From Haemophilus_A paraphrohaemolyticus_A (GTDB taxonomy: Bacteria > Pseudomonadota > Gammaproteobacteria > Enterobacterales > Pasteurellaceae): a stretch of DNA of 64,000 bases. A program made the translations under genes and the position numbers. Where the stretch lies: positions 1 through 64,000 of the forward strand of contig NZ_QEQF01000011.1 in the NCBI RefSeq assembly GCF_003253115.1, in the 5' to 3' direction. The notes below the pieces were generated by a model, which was not told the origin of the DNA, searched no databases, and saw nothing but the letters and a program-made list of their open reading frames with translations. Numbering within the stretch: position 1 is the stretch's first letter; every line of letters begins with the position of its first letter. Positions 49,489 through 58,787 of the stretch are shown piece after piece.

Positions 49489-49508
49489 AAAATAAAAGCC
49501 TGTACTAT
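49480..49508 (+). promoter_or_regulatory. Probable fabA promoter
   Basis: TTGTTA (49480-49485) and TACTAT (49503-49508) are 17 bases apart. The -35 lies inside the FabR-type palindrome. Confidence 0.6.
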
Positions 49509-49556
49509 CTGCTTTCACAAACAAAATTAGGAAAGCAAGAGAATACAGGCTTTCTT
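49495..49556 (+). terminator. Large hairpin between lonH and fabA
   Basis: AAAGCCTGTA and TACAGGCTTT form the outer stem, GCTTTC and GAAAGC an inner one, followed by CTTTTTAG. It could end lonH transcription. Because it lies downstream of the fabA promoter it could also attenuate fabA. Confidence 0.6.
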
Positions 49557-49579
49557 TTTAGTAATACAGGATTAAAAAG

Positions 49580-50110
49580 ATGAACAGTTGTACACCAAAT
49601 ATCAAGTCAAGCTATACTTATGAAGATTTATTAGCATCAGGACGTGGTGAATTATTCGGCAGTGAAGGCCCTCAATTGCCTGCACCTCCCATGTTAATGA
49701 TGGACCGAGTGAACTTGATGACCGAAAATGGTGGCTTGTTCGATAAAGGCTACATTGAAGCGGAATTAGACATTCGCCCAGATTTATTTTTCTTCGATTG
49801 CCATTTCATCAATGACCCTGTGATGCCAGGTTGTTTAGGTTTAGACGCAATGTGGCAATTAGTTGGCTTCTTCTTAGGATGGGTTGGCGGAAAAGGCAAA
49901 GGCCGTGCTTTAGGTGTAGGCGAAGTGAAATTTACAGGCCAAATTTTACCGACTGCTAAAAAAGTGACATATCGCATTCATATGAAACGCTTGATCAACC
50001 GCAAGCTCGTGATGGGATTAGCGGATGGCGAAGTGGAAGTGGATGGTCGTGTAATTTACACCGCAACAGATCTGAAAGTCGGCTTATTCCAAGATACTTC
50101 TTCATTCTAG
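49580..50110 (+). CDS. fabA: 3-hydroxydecanoyl-ACP dehydratase/isomerase
   Basis: Dehydrates 3-hydroxyacyl-ACP and isomerises trans-2- to cis-3-decenoyl-ACP, the branch point to unsaturated fatty acids. Hotdog fold with the catalytic His75 (DCHFINDPVMPG) and Asp89 (LGLDAMWQ). 176 residues. The sequence SCTPNIKSSYTYEDLLASGRG is the family start. lonH-fabA is the conserved order. Confidence 0.97.
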   Translation: MNSCTPNIKSSYTYEDLLASGRGELFGSEGPQLPAPPMLMMDRVNLMTENGGLFDKGYIEAELDIRPDLFFFDCHFINDPVMPGCLGLDAMWQLVGFFLGWVGGKGKGRALGVGEVKFTGQILPTAKKVTYRIHMKRLINRKLVMGLADGEVEVDGRVIYTATDLKVGLFQDTSSF

Positions 50111-50118
50111 TGTGCTAA

Positions 50119-50140
50119 TTTTTCGATCACGCTCGAAAAT
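50119..50140 (+). promoter_or_regulatory. CRP-S (Sxy-dependent) site of the comNOPQ operon
   Basis: The 22-mer has halves TTTTTCGATC and GCTCGAAAAT around AC, giving TTCGA-N6-TCGAA (50122-50137). It resembles the competence CRP-S consensus TTTTGCGATC...GATCGCAAAA and keeps the C at position 6 that makes these sites Sxy-dependent. It lies 67 bases before the comN start. Confidence 0.65.
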
Positions 50141-50206
50141 TTAAACATTCCAAATTTACATTTCTAGCAAACTCGCCCATAGTGTTCTCTCTTTTGAGGA
50201 AAGATT

Positions 50207-50728
50207 ATGTGGCGAGCTTTTACTTTAATTGAAATTTTAATTACCTTAACGCTTCTTACTATTTCTATTTTATTTATTTCTCCTATTCTTTTTTCTTTGC
50301 AAGATAAATGGGCGTTAGAAAGTGAAATAGAAAATCTCTCTTCTTTTATTTATCAAATTCAAACTAAAGCTCGTTTTCAAAAAAAGAATTATTCACTTAC
50401 CATTGCACAAAATGATGCAGAAAAGAAATGGTGCATTATTGCTATTCAAAAAGAGAGTAGTAAACAAGCAATCTGTAATTGCTTAAATATAAAAAGTTGT
50501 GTGCTGAAAGAGGAATATCATCTTTATGAAAACCAACATAAAAACATTGTATTACGCAACAAAAGTCTCTTTCCAAAATCTTTTATTAGTATTGATGGCA
50601 ATGCAGGACGGTTAGAGTCTAAATGTATCAATATTAGCCTAAATAATACCAGTGAAATTCTACAATTTGATCAGTGGGGAAGAATTTATGTTAGCCCGAA
50701 AAATAAACGGAGTACCTGTAAAGATTAG
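50207..50728 (+). CDS. comN: Competence pseudopilin ComN (PpdA-like)
   Basis: A minor pseudopilin of the type IV pilus DNA-uptake machine. A very short leader (MWRA) is followed by FTLIEILITLTLLTISILFI, a prepilin helix with Glu at +5. The cleavage-site residue is Ala rather than Gly. The rest is a cysteine-containing globular domain (six Cys). The start has TTGAGGAAAGATTATG. It overlaps comO by 41 bases. Order and sizes match H. influenzae comN-comO-comP-comQ-recC. Confidence 0.85.
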   Translation: MWRAFTLIEILITLTLLTISILFISPILFSLQDKWALESEIENLSSFIYQIQTKARFQKKNYSLTIAQNDAEKKWCIIAIQKESSKQAICNCLNIKSCVLKEEYHLYENQHKNIVLRNKSLFPKSFISIDGNAGRLESKCINISLNNTSEILQFDQWGRIYVSPKNKRSTCKD

Positions 50729-51392
50729 CCGTTTGAAAGCCTTTAGCTTGGTAGAAATACTCATTTCTCTTGGTTTAGGTTCCATTTTATTGCTCTCTTT
50801 TACTTACTTTTATTCAAATTATTATGTAACTTGGCAAAAACAAAAAGAGCAATTTTTCTTACAAAAAGAAGCCCATCAATTAGCACATTATTTGCAACAA
50901 CATATTCAGCATTTAGGTTATCAAGGCAATAATAAAGAAGAGAGTAATTTTGAATTGTTTGAGAAAGATAACCAACGTTTTGTATTAAATAATCAATGTT
51001 TAATCTTTTTTTATGATCTCAACGGTGATGGTTGTTTAGGCAAACGAGCGACGAAAAAGTCATTATGTAGAAACGGAAAACTAAATAATACTAAAGATCT
51101 AGCAAAAGAAGTTTTTGGCTTTAAATTAGAAGAAAAAGAGATCCACCTTTATGCTGATAACCGTTTTGAAAATTGTTTGAGCGAACAATGTAAAACACTA
51201 TTAGATAGCTGCGAAAATAAATGGACAAAATTTACCTCTAAAGAGGAGTATTTGGTCGATAAATTCCAATTTAATTGGAAAAAACAGAATGAATTGATGC
51301 AAATTGAATTAACACTTTCTTCAATTAAAGATAAAAAAATAAATTATCACTTAACGGTTTATACTTATTTGTTAAATGGACTCACGCAATGA
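50688..51392 (+). CDS. comO: Competence pseudopilin ComO (PpdB-like)
   Basis: Start at 50688 (MLARKINGVPVKISRLKA, then FSLVEILISLGLGSILLL) gives an 18-residue basic leader and a prepilin helix with Glu at +5 and Ala at -1. GGGGAAGAATTTATG supports it, while the longer frame begins inside comN. 234 residues with a Cys-rich second half (DGCLGKRATKKSLCRNGKLN). It overlaps comN upstream and comP by 4 bases (ATGA). Confidence 0.83.
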   Translation: MLARKINGVPVKISRLKAFSLVEILISLGLGSILLLSFTYFYSNYYVTWQKQKEQFFLQKEAHQLAHYLQQHIQHLGYQGNNKEESNFELFEKDNQRFVLNNQCLIFFYDLNGDGCLGKRATKKSLCRNGKLNNTKDLAKEVFGFKLEEKEIHLYADNRFENCLSEQCKTLLDSCENKWTKFTSKEEYLVDKFQFNWKKQNELMQIELTLSSIKDKKINYHLTVYTYLLNGLTQ

Positions 51393-52036
51393 AGAAATTA
51401 GATGCCAGTAGTTTATTAAGTTCATTACTGATTTTAGCAACTATTCTCACGTTACTATTTTTAACTAAAGAAAATTGGTTAAGGCAAGAAAGTGTGGTAA
51501 ATGGCTATTACCAACAATATTTATCATCCAAATTAGCGCTATTGAAGATAGTACACCAAGATCAATGTGCAATAAATAAAAAAGAGATGATTGAAGAAAA
51601 AATAGGTGAAATTATTTATTCTTACCAATGTGAAATGAGCAGTTTATTTATTAAACCAAAACCGACAAAAGATAAATATATTGCAGTAGATAATATTGAA
51701 AATTGGTTAGATTTAAACAATTACGCTTCTCAAATTATTTATATTAATTCATTATCTGAATTACCTAAAAATAGTGAAGACGATCCTAAAATTGTTGTGG
51801 CAAAAAAGGCGATTGAAGAGAGATTAGACGAACATTTTTACGGCATTATTATTACCGACTACCATTTTGATATTACAGGATCTAAAAAAGTATATGGTGT
51901 GCTTTATTCCACATTTGATAATGAACGAGAAGAGCGGAATCTAACCTTTAGAAGAGCTGTAGTTGATAATTTAGAACAGAAATATTCAAAATGGCATATT
52001 GTGCCGGATTCAAAAAATATCTTAAATAATAAATAG
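51389..52036 (+). CDS. comP: Competence protein ComP (YgdB position), atypical prepilin leader
   Basis: 215 residues starting MKKLDASSLLSSLLILATIL, a single hydrophobic helix. There is no Glu at +5 and no Gly at -1, as in E. coli YgdB and other minor pilins of this slot. The rest is a soluble domain with few recognisable motifs. The ATG overlaps the comO stop, so translation is coupled. The identification rests mainly on position. Confidence 0.72.
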   Translation: MKKLDASSLLSSLLILATILTLLFLTKENWLRQESVVNGYYQQYLSSKLALLKIVHQDQCAINKKEMIEEKIGEIIYSYQCEMSSLFIKPKPTKDKYIAVDNIENWLDLNNYASQIIYINSLSELPKNSEDDPKIVVAKKAIEERLDEHFYGIIITDYHFDITGSKKVYGVLYSTFDNEREERNLTFRRAVVDNLEQKYSKWHIVPDSKNILNNK

Positions 52037-52037
52037 T

Positions 52038-52334
52038 ATGGTTAAACAATTAAAAGCGGAAAGCTTGGTTTCATTGTTGGTCGCATTAACGCTATTTGCA
52101 ATTTTTGCGTTAAATTTCACCGCTTGGCAGAAAACTCAGCTTGAACGTGGCGCAAGAAATTACCAGCAACAGCAGGCACTACAAATTGCGGAAAACCAGA
52201 TTGCGTTAAGAATGGCAGGGCTAAGTTGCGAGTCGCAATCGGTCGAAAATGATGTGAGATTTACCATCCAATGTAGTGGGGAGTTAATAAAGGTCAGTTA
52301 TCCGATGGGGCATGTTGAAATTAAAGTGAAGTAA
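52038..52334 (+). CDS. comQ: Competence pseudopilin ComQ (PpdC-like)
   Basis: A 98-residue protein: basic leader MVKQLKA, then ESLVSLLVALTLFAIFALNF, and a short domain with two cysteines (LSCESQ and IQCSGE). The leader has Ala at -1, and Ser where the usual Glu at +5 would be. It starts one base after comP. recC follows 66 bases later and is probably in the same transcript. Confidence 0.75.
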   Translation: MVKQLKAESLVSLLVALTLFAIFALNFTAWQKTQLERGARNYQQQQALQIAENQIALRMAGLSCESQSVENDVRFTIQCSGELIKVSYPMGHVEIKVK

Positions 52335-52400
52335 TCGGCTAAAAGCGTTGAATATTCTAGCCAATTCAAGCAAAATGGCTCGTTCTATGAGGGTTTTAGT

Positions 52401-55400
52401 ATGTTCACCGTTTATTATTCCAATGATCTCAATGCCTTAGCGTCAATGCTTATTCAGCACCAAAAAATTTCCCCAAATCCCGATCCTTTTGCCGAAGAAA
52501 CCATTTTGGTACAAAGTATCGGAATGGCTCAATGGCTACAAATGGAAATTGCTGAGCAAACAGGCATTGCAGGTAATTACAACTTCCCATTTCCGACCAG
52601 TTTTATTTGGCAACAATATCGCCTTGTTTTTCCTTACCTGCCGAAAGAAAATATTTTTGAACGCTCTGTTATGGCGTGGCGCTTGATGCGAATTATTCCG
52701 AACGTACTTGAGAAAGAAGGCTTTAGTGCCTTACGAGCTTATCTTAAATCTGAAAAAGAGGGTTCGGATTTACGCCTTTATCAATTAGCGAATAAAATTG
52801 CTGATCTTTTCGACCAATACTTAGTTTATCGTCCACATTGGTTAGTTTCTTGGGAAAAGAATAATCAACAGTTAATCATTGATGAAATTAAACATCATTT
52901 TTCCAATAAAATTAAAAATGAAGAAGATATTGCCGAAAATGTACTTTGGCAAAGTATTTTATGGAATTTATTGATTGAGGATACCAAAAAAGATTACGAT
53001 GAACTTTTATTTACTACCTCACACCGTGCCTATTTACAAAATTTATATTTTGAAAAATTAGATAATTTAACTGAAGAAGAACAACAAAAATTGCCAAAAC
53101 GTATTTTTGTTTTTGGTATTTCTTCACTCCCACCTTCACAGCTTGCCGTATTACGCAAGTTAAGTGAGCATTGCGATATTCATTTATTCTTTTTAAACCC
53201 AAGTGAAAAATATTGGGGAGATAGTATTGAAGATAGTGTATTAGAAAAACTCGCGTTAAAACAACAACTCTCTCAAGAAGATATTGAGAATTTATTATCA
53301 CAACAAGGCAATCAATTACTTGCGATTTGGGGCAAACAAGGGCGAGATTTCTTAGCACAATTAGTGGAAGAAGAACACGATGTTATTGAAGGCTTTATTC
53401 CACCTTTCGATGGTCATAATCTAAGCCAAGTTAAACAAGCGATTTTAGAATATCATAACGAGCTTGATTTAGATTTTAAACAAGATCATTCGATTCAAAT
53501 TCATTCAGCACATAGTATTTTACGAGAAGTTGAAATTTTACATAATCAATTGCTATATATTTTCGAAGAAAATAAAACATTATCGGCAAAAGATATTATT
53601 GTGATGTCGCCAAATATTGAACAATATGCACCTTATATTCAAGCTGTATTTGCTCGTTATGACAAAAAATATGAAAAAGGTGTAAAAGATAAGCGTTATA
53701 TTCCATTTACGATTTCAGATCAGAAAATTAGTGAAATTGATCCTATTCTTTCTAGCTTTATTTATCTGCTTTCAATGAAAGAAAGCAGATTTAGTGCAGA
53801 AGAAATATTAGATTTATTAGAAGTTAAAGCGATTGGTGAGAAATTTAATGTATGTGAAAACGATATTGCTTTATTAAGAAATTGGATTAAAGCAAGCGGT
53901 ATTCGTGCAGAACTCATAATTCAGAAAGATGAACAATGGAATAATTATAATTCTTGGGAAAATGGTTTAAGTCGTTTATTGCTTGGCACAAGCTTAAAAG
54001 AAGAGAGCGGTATTTGGCATAATACGATTGCTTTTAATGAGAGTTATGGATTGATTTCAGAACAAGCGGGTTATTTAGCAAATTTTATTGAAAAATTAAC
54101 CGATTGGGCGAATTTTTTACAGGAAAATCATACTGCTTCTGAATGGAAAGAAATGCTGGAATATGTGGTCAATCATTTCTATCAAGAAAATGAGATGACG
54201 ACTAATGCATTATTATTGATTTCCGAAGAAATTGAAAAATGCTATGCATTAATTGAACAAACAAAATATCAACAACCGATTTCAATTGATATTATTAGTT
54301 CAATTTTGAAAGAAAAATTAAATTATCAACAAAGTCATTTACAATTTTTAGCAGGAAAAGTGAATTTCTGCACATTATTACCAATGCGAGCAATTCCATT
54401 TAAAGTAGTTTGTTTATTGGGAATGAATGAAGCAGATTTTCCAAGACAGCAACAAACCAATAGTTTTGATTTAATGCAATATCATACACAAAAAGGTGAC
54501 CGTGCAAGACGAGATGATGACCGTTACTTATTCTTAGAAGCATTGCTCTCTGCTCAAGAGATTTTTTATATTAGTTATATTGGTCAATCATTAGTCAATA
54601 ATAAAGAGTATTTTCCATCGATATTAGTTTCTCAATTAATGGATTATTTAATTGAGCACTCTGATTTAGAAGAAAAAGCACAACTTATTCAGAATCATCC
54701 GGTTACGGTATTTAGTCCAAATAATTTCAAAGAAAACTATCTTTCTTATGATAAAGAGTGGTTGCCCTTGGCTCAAAATAATACTGAAGTTAAAGAATTT
54801 ATTTCAGAAAAAATTGTTAATGAAATAGAATTACCAAAATATATTGAATTAGATGATTTGATTAGCTTTATTCAAGCCCCTGCTAGTTATTTTTTCACTC
54901 GTCGATTAGGCGTGAACTTTAGTTCAAATGAGGAGAGTATTGAAGAAACTGAACATTTTTCACTTTCTCGTTTAGATGAATACACTCTATTAGATGAACT
55001 ATTAAATATCAAAGGTGAAGAGCTAGATAATTTCTTTGAAAAAGAAGATCTAAAAGGGAATTCGCTAGTGCTGAATTTTGGTAAATTAAAACAAGAAGAA
55101 TTAAATTCTCGGATTGAGAATATGCGTTCAGGTTTAGCTGGTTATTTAAATCAAGATAGTCAAGTGCTTGAAATCAATTTAACGCTCGATCAAACCGAAC
55201 TTGTCGGCAATATTCCGCATCAATTTGGTAATGATATTGTGTTATGGAGAACGGGAGCATTACGAGATAAAGATGTGATTAAACTTTGGATTTATTATCT
55301 TGTCTCAATTTTATCAGGAAAAGAAAACTCACCTATTTTCTATTATCTAAATAATGAAGCGTTAGCTAAACTCAGTTTTAATAAAATAGAAAAAGAACAA

Positions 55401-55682
55401 GCGAAGCAACAGCTTGAAATTTATGTTTCTGCCTATTTACGCAGCTTTGTTACGTTTGAGTTGGCAATTACCTCAAGTTTAGATAATTATTTTGACGATA
55501 TTTCTGAAAATATCGAAAAAGATTGTGAAAATAAACTGATTGAAATTGCAAAAAGTTATAATGATGAGAATATCTATCTACAACGTATTCTTAATCAAAG
55601 TGAAAAATTAGATTATGCTCATATTCACCAAACAACATTAGATTGGTTTGATTTAATGCAAGAATCTAAAAATAAAGGATAA
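52401..55682 (+). CDS. recC: Exodeoxyribonuclease V gamma subunit RecC
   Basis: Part of the RecBCD helicase-nuclease, holding Chi recognition. The family start (NDLNALASMLIQHQKISPNPDPFAEETILVQS, partial) and MAQWLQMEIAEQTGIAGNYNFPFP are clear. The inactive helicase and nuclease-like folds cover 1093 residues (E. coli 1122). The start has ATGAGGGTTTTAGTATG. It is AT-rich (many AAT and TTA codons), as is ptrA. Twelve bases separate it from ptrA; recB and recD are not next to it. Confidence 0.95.
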   Translation: MFTVYYSNDLNALASMLIQHQKISPNPDPFAEETILVQSIGMAQWLQMEIAEQTGIAGNYNFPFPTSFIWQQYRLVFPYLPKENIFERSVMAWRLMRIIPNVLEKEGFSALRAYLKSEKEGSDLRLYQLANKIADLFDQYLVYRPHWLVSWEKNNQQLIIDEIKHHFSNKIKNEEDIAENVLWQSILWNLLIEDTKKDYDELLFTTSHRAYLQNLYFEKLDNLTEEEQQKLPKRIFVFGISSLPPSQLAVLRKLSEHCDIHLFFLNPSEKYWGDSIEDSVLEKLALKQQLSQEDIENLLSQQGNQLLAIWGKQGRDFLAQLVEEEHDVIEGFIPPFDGHNLSQVKQAILEYHNELDLDFKQDHSIQIHSAHSILREVEILHNQLLYIFEENKTLSAKDIIVMSPNIEQYAPYIQAVFARYDKKYEKGVKDKRYIPFTISDQKISEIDPILSSFIYLLSMKESRFSAEEILDLLEVKAIGEKFNVCENDIALLRNWIKASGIRAELIIQKDEQWNNYNSWENGLSRLLLGTSLKEESGIWHNTIAFNESYGLISEQAGYLANFIEKLTDWANFLQENHTASEWKEMLEYVVNHFYQENEMTTNALLLISEEIEKCYALIEQTKYQQPISIDIISSILKEKLNYQQSHLQFLAGKVNFCTLLPMRAIPFKVVCLLGMNEADFPRQQQTNSFDLMQYHTQKGDRARRDDDRYLFLEALLSAQEIFYISYIGQSLVNNKEYFPSILVSQLMDYLIEHSDLEEKAQLIQNHPVTVFSPNNFKENYLSYDKEWLPLAQNNTEVKEFISEKIVNEIELPKYIELDDLISFIQAPASYFFTRRLGVNFSSNEESIEETEHFSLSRLDEYTLLDELLNIKGEELDNFFEKEDLKGNSLVLNFGKLKQEELNSRIENMRSGLAGYLNQDSQVLEINLTLDQTELVGNIPHQFGNDIVLWRTGALRDKDVIKLWIYYLVSILSGKENSPIFYYLNNEALAKLSFNKIEKEQAKQQLEIYVSAYLRSFVTFELAITSSLDNYFDDISENIEKDCENKLIEIAKSYNDENIYLQRILNQSEKLDYAHIHQTTLDWFDLMQESKNKG

Positions 55683-55693
55683 TAAAAATAAAT

Positions 55694-58648
55694 ATGAAGA
55701 AAACACAATTAAATCACGCTATTCGTTATGCGATTCTTTCTACATTTTTGGCACTGAATGTGACACCTACTGCATTTGCAGAAAATAATCAAAATCAGAC
55801 CGCTATTATTCAAGAACAGGCTTACACTAATTTAGGCTTTGAATTGATTAAAACGCAAATCAATAAAAGTCCGAATGATAAAGCTATTTATCAAGGCATT
55901 AAATTAGATAATGGGATGACAGTATTATTGATTTCTGATGAAAAGGCGAATAAGTCCTTAATATCGATGGCAATTCCCATCGGTTCGATGGAAGATCCGA
56001 TTTCTCAGCAAGGTTTAGCACATTATTTAGAACACATGATCTTAATGGGATCAAAAAACTTCCCAGAAACCAACAGCTTAGATAATTTTTTAAACAAAAA
56101 CGGGGGCTACAATAATGCCTCAACTACAGCTTATCGTACCGCTTATTATTTGGAAGTAAATAACGATGCATTCGATGAAGCAGTTACTCGCTTTGCTGAC
56201 ACGCTCGCATTTCCACTGCTTTCTAAGGAAAATGCGGAAAAAGAAGTGAATGCAGTGAATGCTGAAATGGTGCGTGCAAAATCAAGTGATGGGCATTTAT
56301 TAAATAGCGTTAATTTAGCTACTTCTAACCCTGCACATCCAATCACAAAATTCACAGTGGGAAATAAAGAAACACTTTCAGATAAACCAAATAGTTTATT
56401 GCAAACTGAATTAGAAGATTTTTATAAAAAATATTATTCTGCAAATTTGATGAAAGCGGTGTTATATTCTAACCAACCAATTGAGAAATTAGTAAAATTA
56501 GCCGAGAAAACTTTAGGTAACGTAGAAAATAAACATTTAATTGAACCCAAAATAGATATTCCGCTTTTTAGAGAAGAAGACAAGGGAGTAATAATCTCCT
56601 ATAAGCCTATTCAACCAATGAAAATGTTAGCTATTTCATTTGATATGCAAAATGATGAAGACAAATTTGCGAATAAAACAGGAGAATATTTAGCTTATCT
56701 TTTCAATAATAATACTGATGGAACTTTATCGGATTATTTAATTAAACAAGGTTTATCGGATAGTGGCATTTCTGCTCAAGCAACAGCAAATGCAAGTAGA
56801 AATCGTGGTAGTTTTACATTTTATGTGGCTTTAACTGAAAAAGGACTAAAAGAGAAAGAAAAAATTATCTCGCTTATTTTCCAACAAATTGAACAAGTTA
56901 AAAAGCAAGGTATTCAAGAAAATTATTTTAATGAAGTACGTGAGAGCTTAAAACAAGAATTTACTCATTTACAAGTCGAAAAAAACGGGAATTATATTGA
57001 AGCTCTCGCAGAACAAATGCTATTTTACCCTTTAGAACATATTTTAGATGCGGATTATCTAGTTGAAAATATGGATAAAAAAGCGATTGAAGAAAAATTA
57101 GCTGAAATGAATATCGATAATGCACGTATTTTATTGGTTAGTGATGATGTAAAAACTGATAAGAAATCGCCTTATTTTGAAGCGGGTTTCTCTATTAAAA
57201 AAATAAGTGATGAACAGAAAAAAGCATTGCTAAATTTCAGTAAAAATCCTGAAATCAAATTACCTGAATTAAATCCTTATTTCACTACTGACTTTTCTTT
57301 AATTAAAGAAGATAAAAGAACTTTGCCGAAATTGATTGAGGAAGAAAAAGGCACGCAACTTTATGCAATGTCAAGCCAATATTTTTCTAATGATCCGAAG
57401 GCTCGTATTGATGTTAATTTCTCGATTACGCCAAGAACAGATAGCTTAAAAGAAAGCATCAGTGCGACAATTTTGAGTTATATGAATGAATTAGCTCAAG
57501 CAAAAGTGGATTTCCAATCTTCTGTGGCAGGGATGGAGGCTAGCTTATCGTTAATCGAAAATGGTTTTTCATTACGGGCAGAAGGTTATACACAGCATTT
57601 GGCTCAGTTAATGCAAGATAAAATGCAACAATTTAGCCAATTTGAATTAAATGAAAAATATTTAGTGCAAGCGAAACAGCGTTTAATTGAAGCCTTAGAT
57701 GGAAAACGTAAAGAGAATAGTTTAAATCAAGCAAATGAAATCTTTGTGAATTTCTCTAGTTATCCTTATTTTGAAGAGGATAAACAGCGTGAGATGATCG
57801 ACAAAATTACGTTAAAAGATATTCAATCTATTCGAGAGAAATTATTATCAAAAGCCACAAGTGTGCGGGCTTTATCGGTAGGTAATTTTACGGATAATCA
57901 AGTTAAGAATATTATTTCTGAGCTAGAAAAAACAGCTAAAAATAATAATAGTGAATTAGCTAAATATCGCTATTTAGATATTAACCAAAGCACAAGAAAA
58001 TTAAATGCCATTAAATTTGTACCAAATGAAGATAATGCTCTCTCGATTGCTTATATGGCAAAAGGCTATGATGAGTTGGCAGGCGAAGTGCGAGCAATGT
58101 TACTGAAAGATATTATTTCTCGCTGGTATTTTGATGATTTACGCACTAATAAACAATTAGGCTATGTGGTGTATGCAACTCAAGCAAAAGTAGGCAAAAC
58201 ATCCGGTATTCGTTTTATGGTGCAAAGTCCAAATACGAGCCCGAAAGGGATTATGCAACATAATGAACACTTTTTTGCAGAAAGTTTGCAAAAATTGACC
58301 GCTTTAACTGAGCAAGAATTCCAGCAATTTAAAGAGAGTCTATTAAATAAATTAGAAAGAAAGCCTGAATCGATCTCACAAGAATTTGAAAACTTTGCCT
58401 TTGATTATGCCCGTGGCAATCAACAATTTGATCGTAAACAGCAGCTTGTTCAGGCGGTGAAAAATTTGACGAAAAATGACATTTTGGCGTTCTATCAAAA
58501 TGCGGTGATTGAGCAACAGGGTTTGGTCTTCATCAGCCAGGCATTGGGCACAAAAGTAAAAGCCGCTGATGCTATTTCACCACAAGGGTTTGAGAAAGTG
58601 GAGAATGTTGAAGAACTTCAGAAAGCATTTGAAGTGAAGTTTTATTAA
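55694..58648 (+). CDS. ptrA: Protease III (pitrilysin), periplasmic zinc protease
   Basis: An M16-family zinc metalloprotease that degrades small peptides in the periplasm. A signal peptide (to AFA-E, 1-29) precedes the inverted zinc motif HYLEH (His110, Glu113, His114), with the third ligand Glu in NAEMVRAKS-like VNAVNAEM further on. 984 residues, close to E. coli Ptr (962). The recC-ptrA order matches E. coli, but recB does not follow. Confidence 0.95.
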   Translation: MKKTQLNHAIRYAILSTFLALNVTPTAFAENNQNQTAIIQEQAYTNLGFELIKTQINKSPNDKAIYQGIKLDNGMTVLLISDEKANKSLISMAIPIGSMEDPISQQGLAHYLEHMILMGSKNFPETNSLDNFLNKNGGYNNASTTAYRTAYYLEVNNDAFDEAVTRFADTLAFPLLSKENAEKEVNAVNAEMVRAKSSDGHLLNSVNLATSNPAHPITKFTVGNKETLSDKPNSLLQTELEDFYKKYYSANLMKAVLYSNQPIEKLVKLAEKTLGNVENKHLIEPKIDIPLFREEDKGVIISYKPIQPMKMLAISFDMQNDEDKFANKTGEYLAYLFNNNTDGTLSDYLIKQGLSDSGISAQATANASRNRGSFTFYVALTEKGLKEKEKIISLIFQQIEQVKKQGIQENYFNEVRESLKQEFTHLQVEKNGNYIEALAEQMLFYPLEHILDADYLVENMDKKAIEEKLAEMNIDNARILLVSDDVKTDKKSPYFEAGFSIKKISDEQKKALLNFSKNPEIKLPELNPYFTTDFSLIKEDKRTLPKLIEEEKGTQLYAMSSQYFSNDPKARIDVNFSITPRTDSLKESISATILSYMNELAQAKVDFQSSVAGMEASLSLIENGFSLRAEGYTQHLAQLMQDKMQQFSQFELNEKYLVQAKQRLIEALDGKRKENSLNQANEIFVNFSSYPYFEEDKQREMIDKITLKDIQSIREKLLSKATSVRALSVGNFTDNQVKNIISELEKTAKNNNSELAKYRYLDINQSTRKLNAIKFVPNEDNALSIAYMAKGYDELAGEVRAMLLKDIISRWYFDDLRTNKQLGYVVYATQAKVGKTSGIRFMVQSPNTSPKGIMQHNEHFFAESLQKLTALTEQEFQQFKESLLNKLERKPESISQEFENFAFDYARGNQQFDRKQQLVQAVKNLTKNDILAFYQNAVIEQQGLVFISQALGTKVKAADAISPQGFEKVENVEELQKAFEVKFY

Positions 58649-58670
58649 GATACTTTTATTAAGATATTAA

Positions 58671-58713
58671 GGGCTAAGTTTGGATCTGATTCGAGAAATT
58701 TAGCCTTTTTTAT
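58671..58713 (+). terminator. ptrA terminator
   Basis: GGCTAAGTTT and AAATTTAGCC pair with a G-T tolerance, then TTTTTT. Confidence 0.7.
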
Positions 58714-58730
58714 TGTATAAAAACACTTTA

Positions 58731-58758
58731 CTGTATATTAAATCAAGTGTAATATAAT
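58731..58758 (+). promoter_or_regulatory. recN promoter region with possible LexA half-site
   Basis: TATAAT (58753-58758) is a good -10. Just upstream CTGTATATTAAATCAA (58731-58746) matches the first half of a LexA box (CTGT...ACAG) but not the second. recN is a strong SOS gene in E. coli, so LexA control is expected. The sequence support is partial. Confidence 0.45.
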
Positions 58759-58787
58759 ACAAGTTACTATTTGTACAGGTGTTTGTT

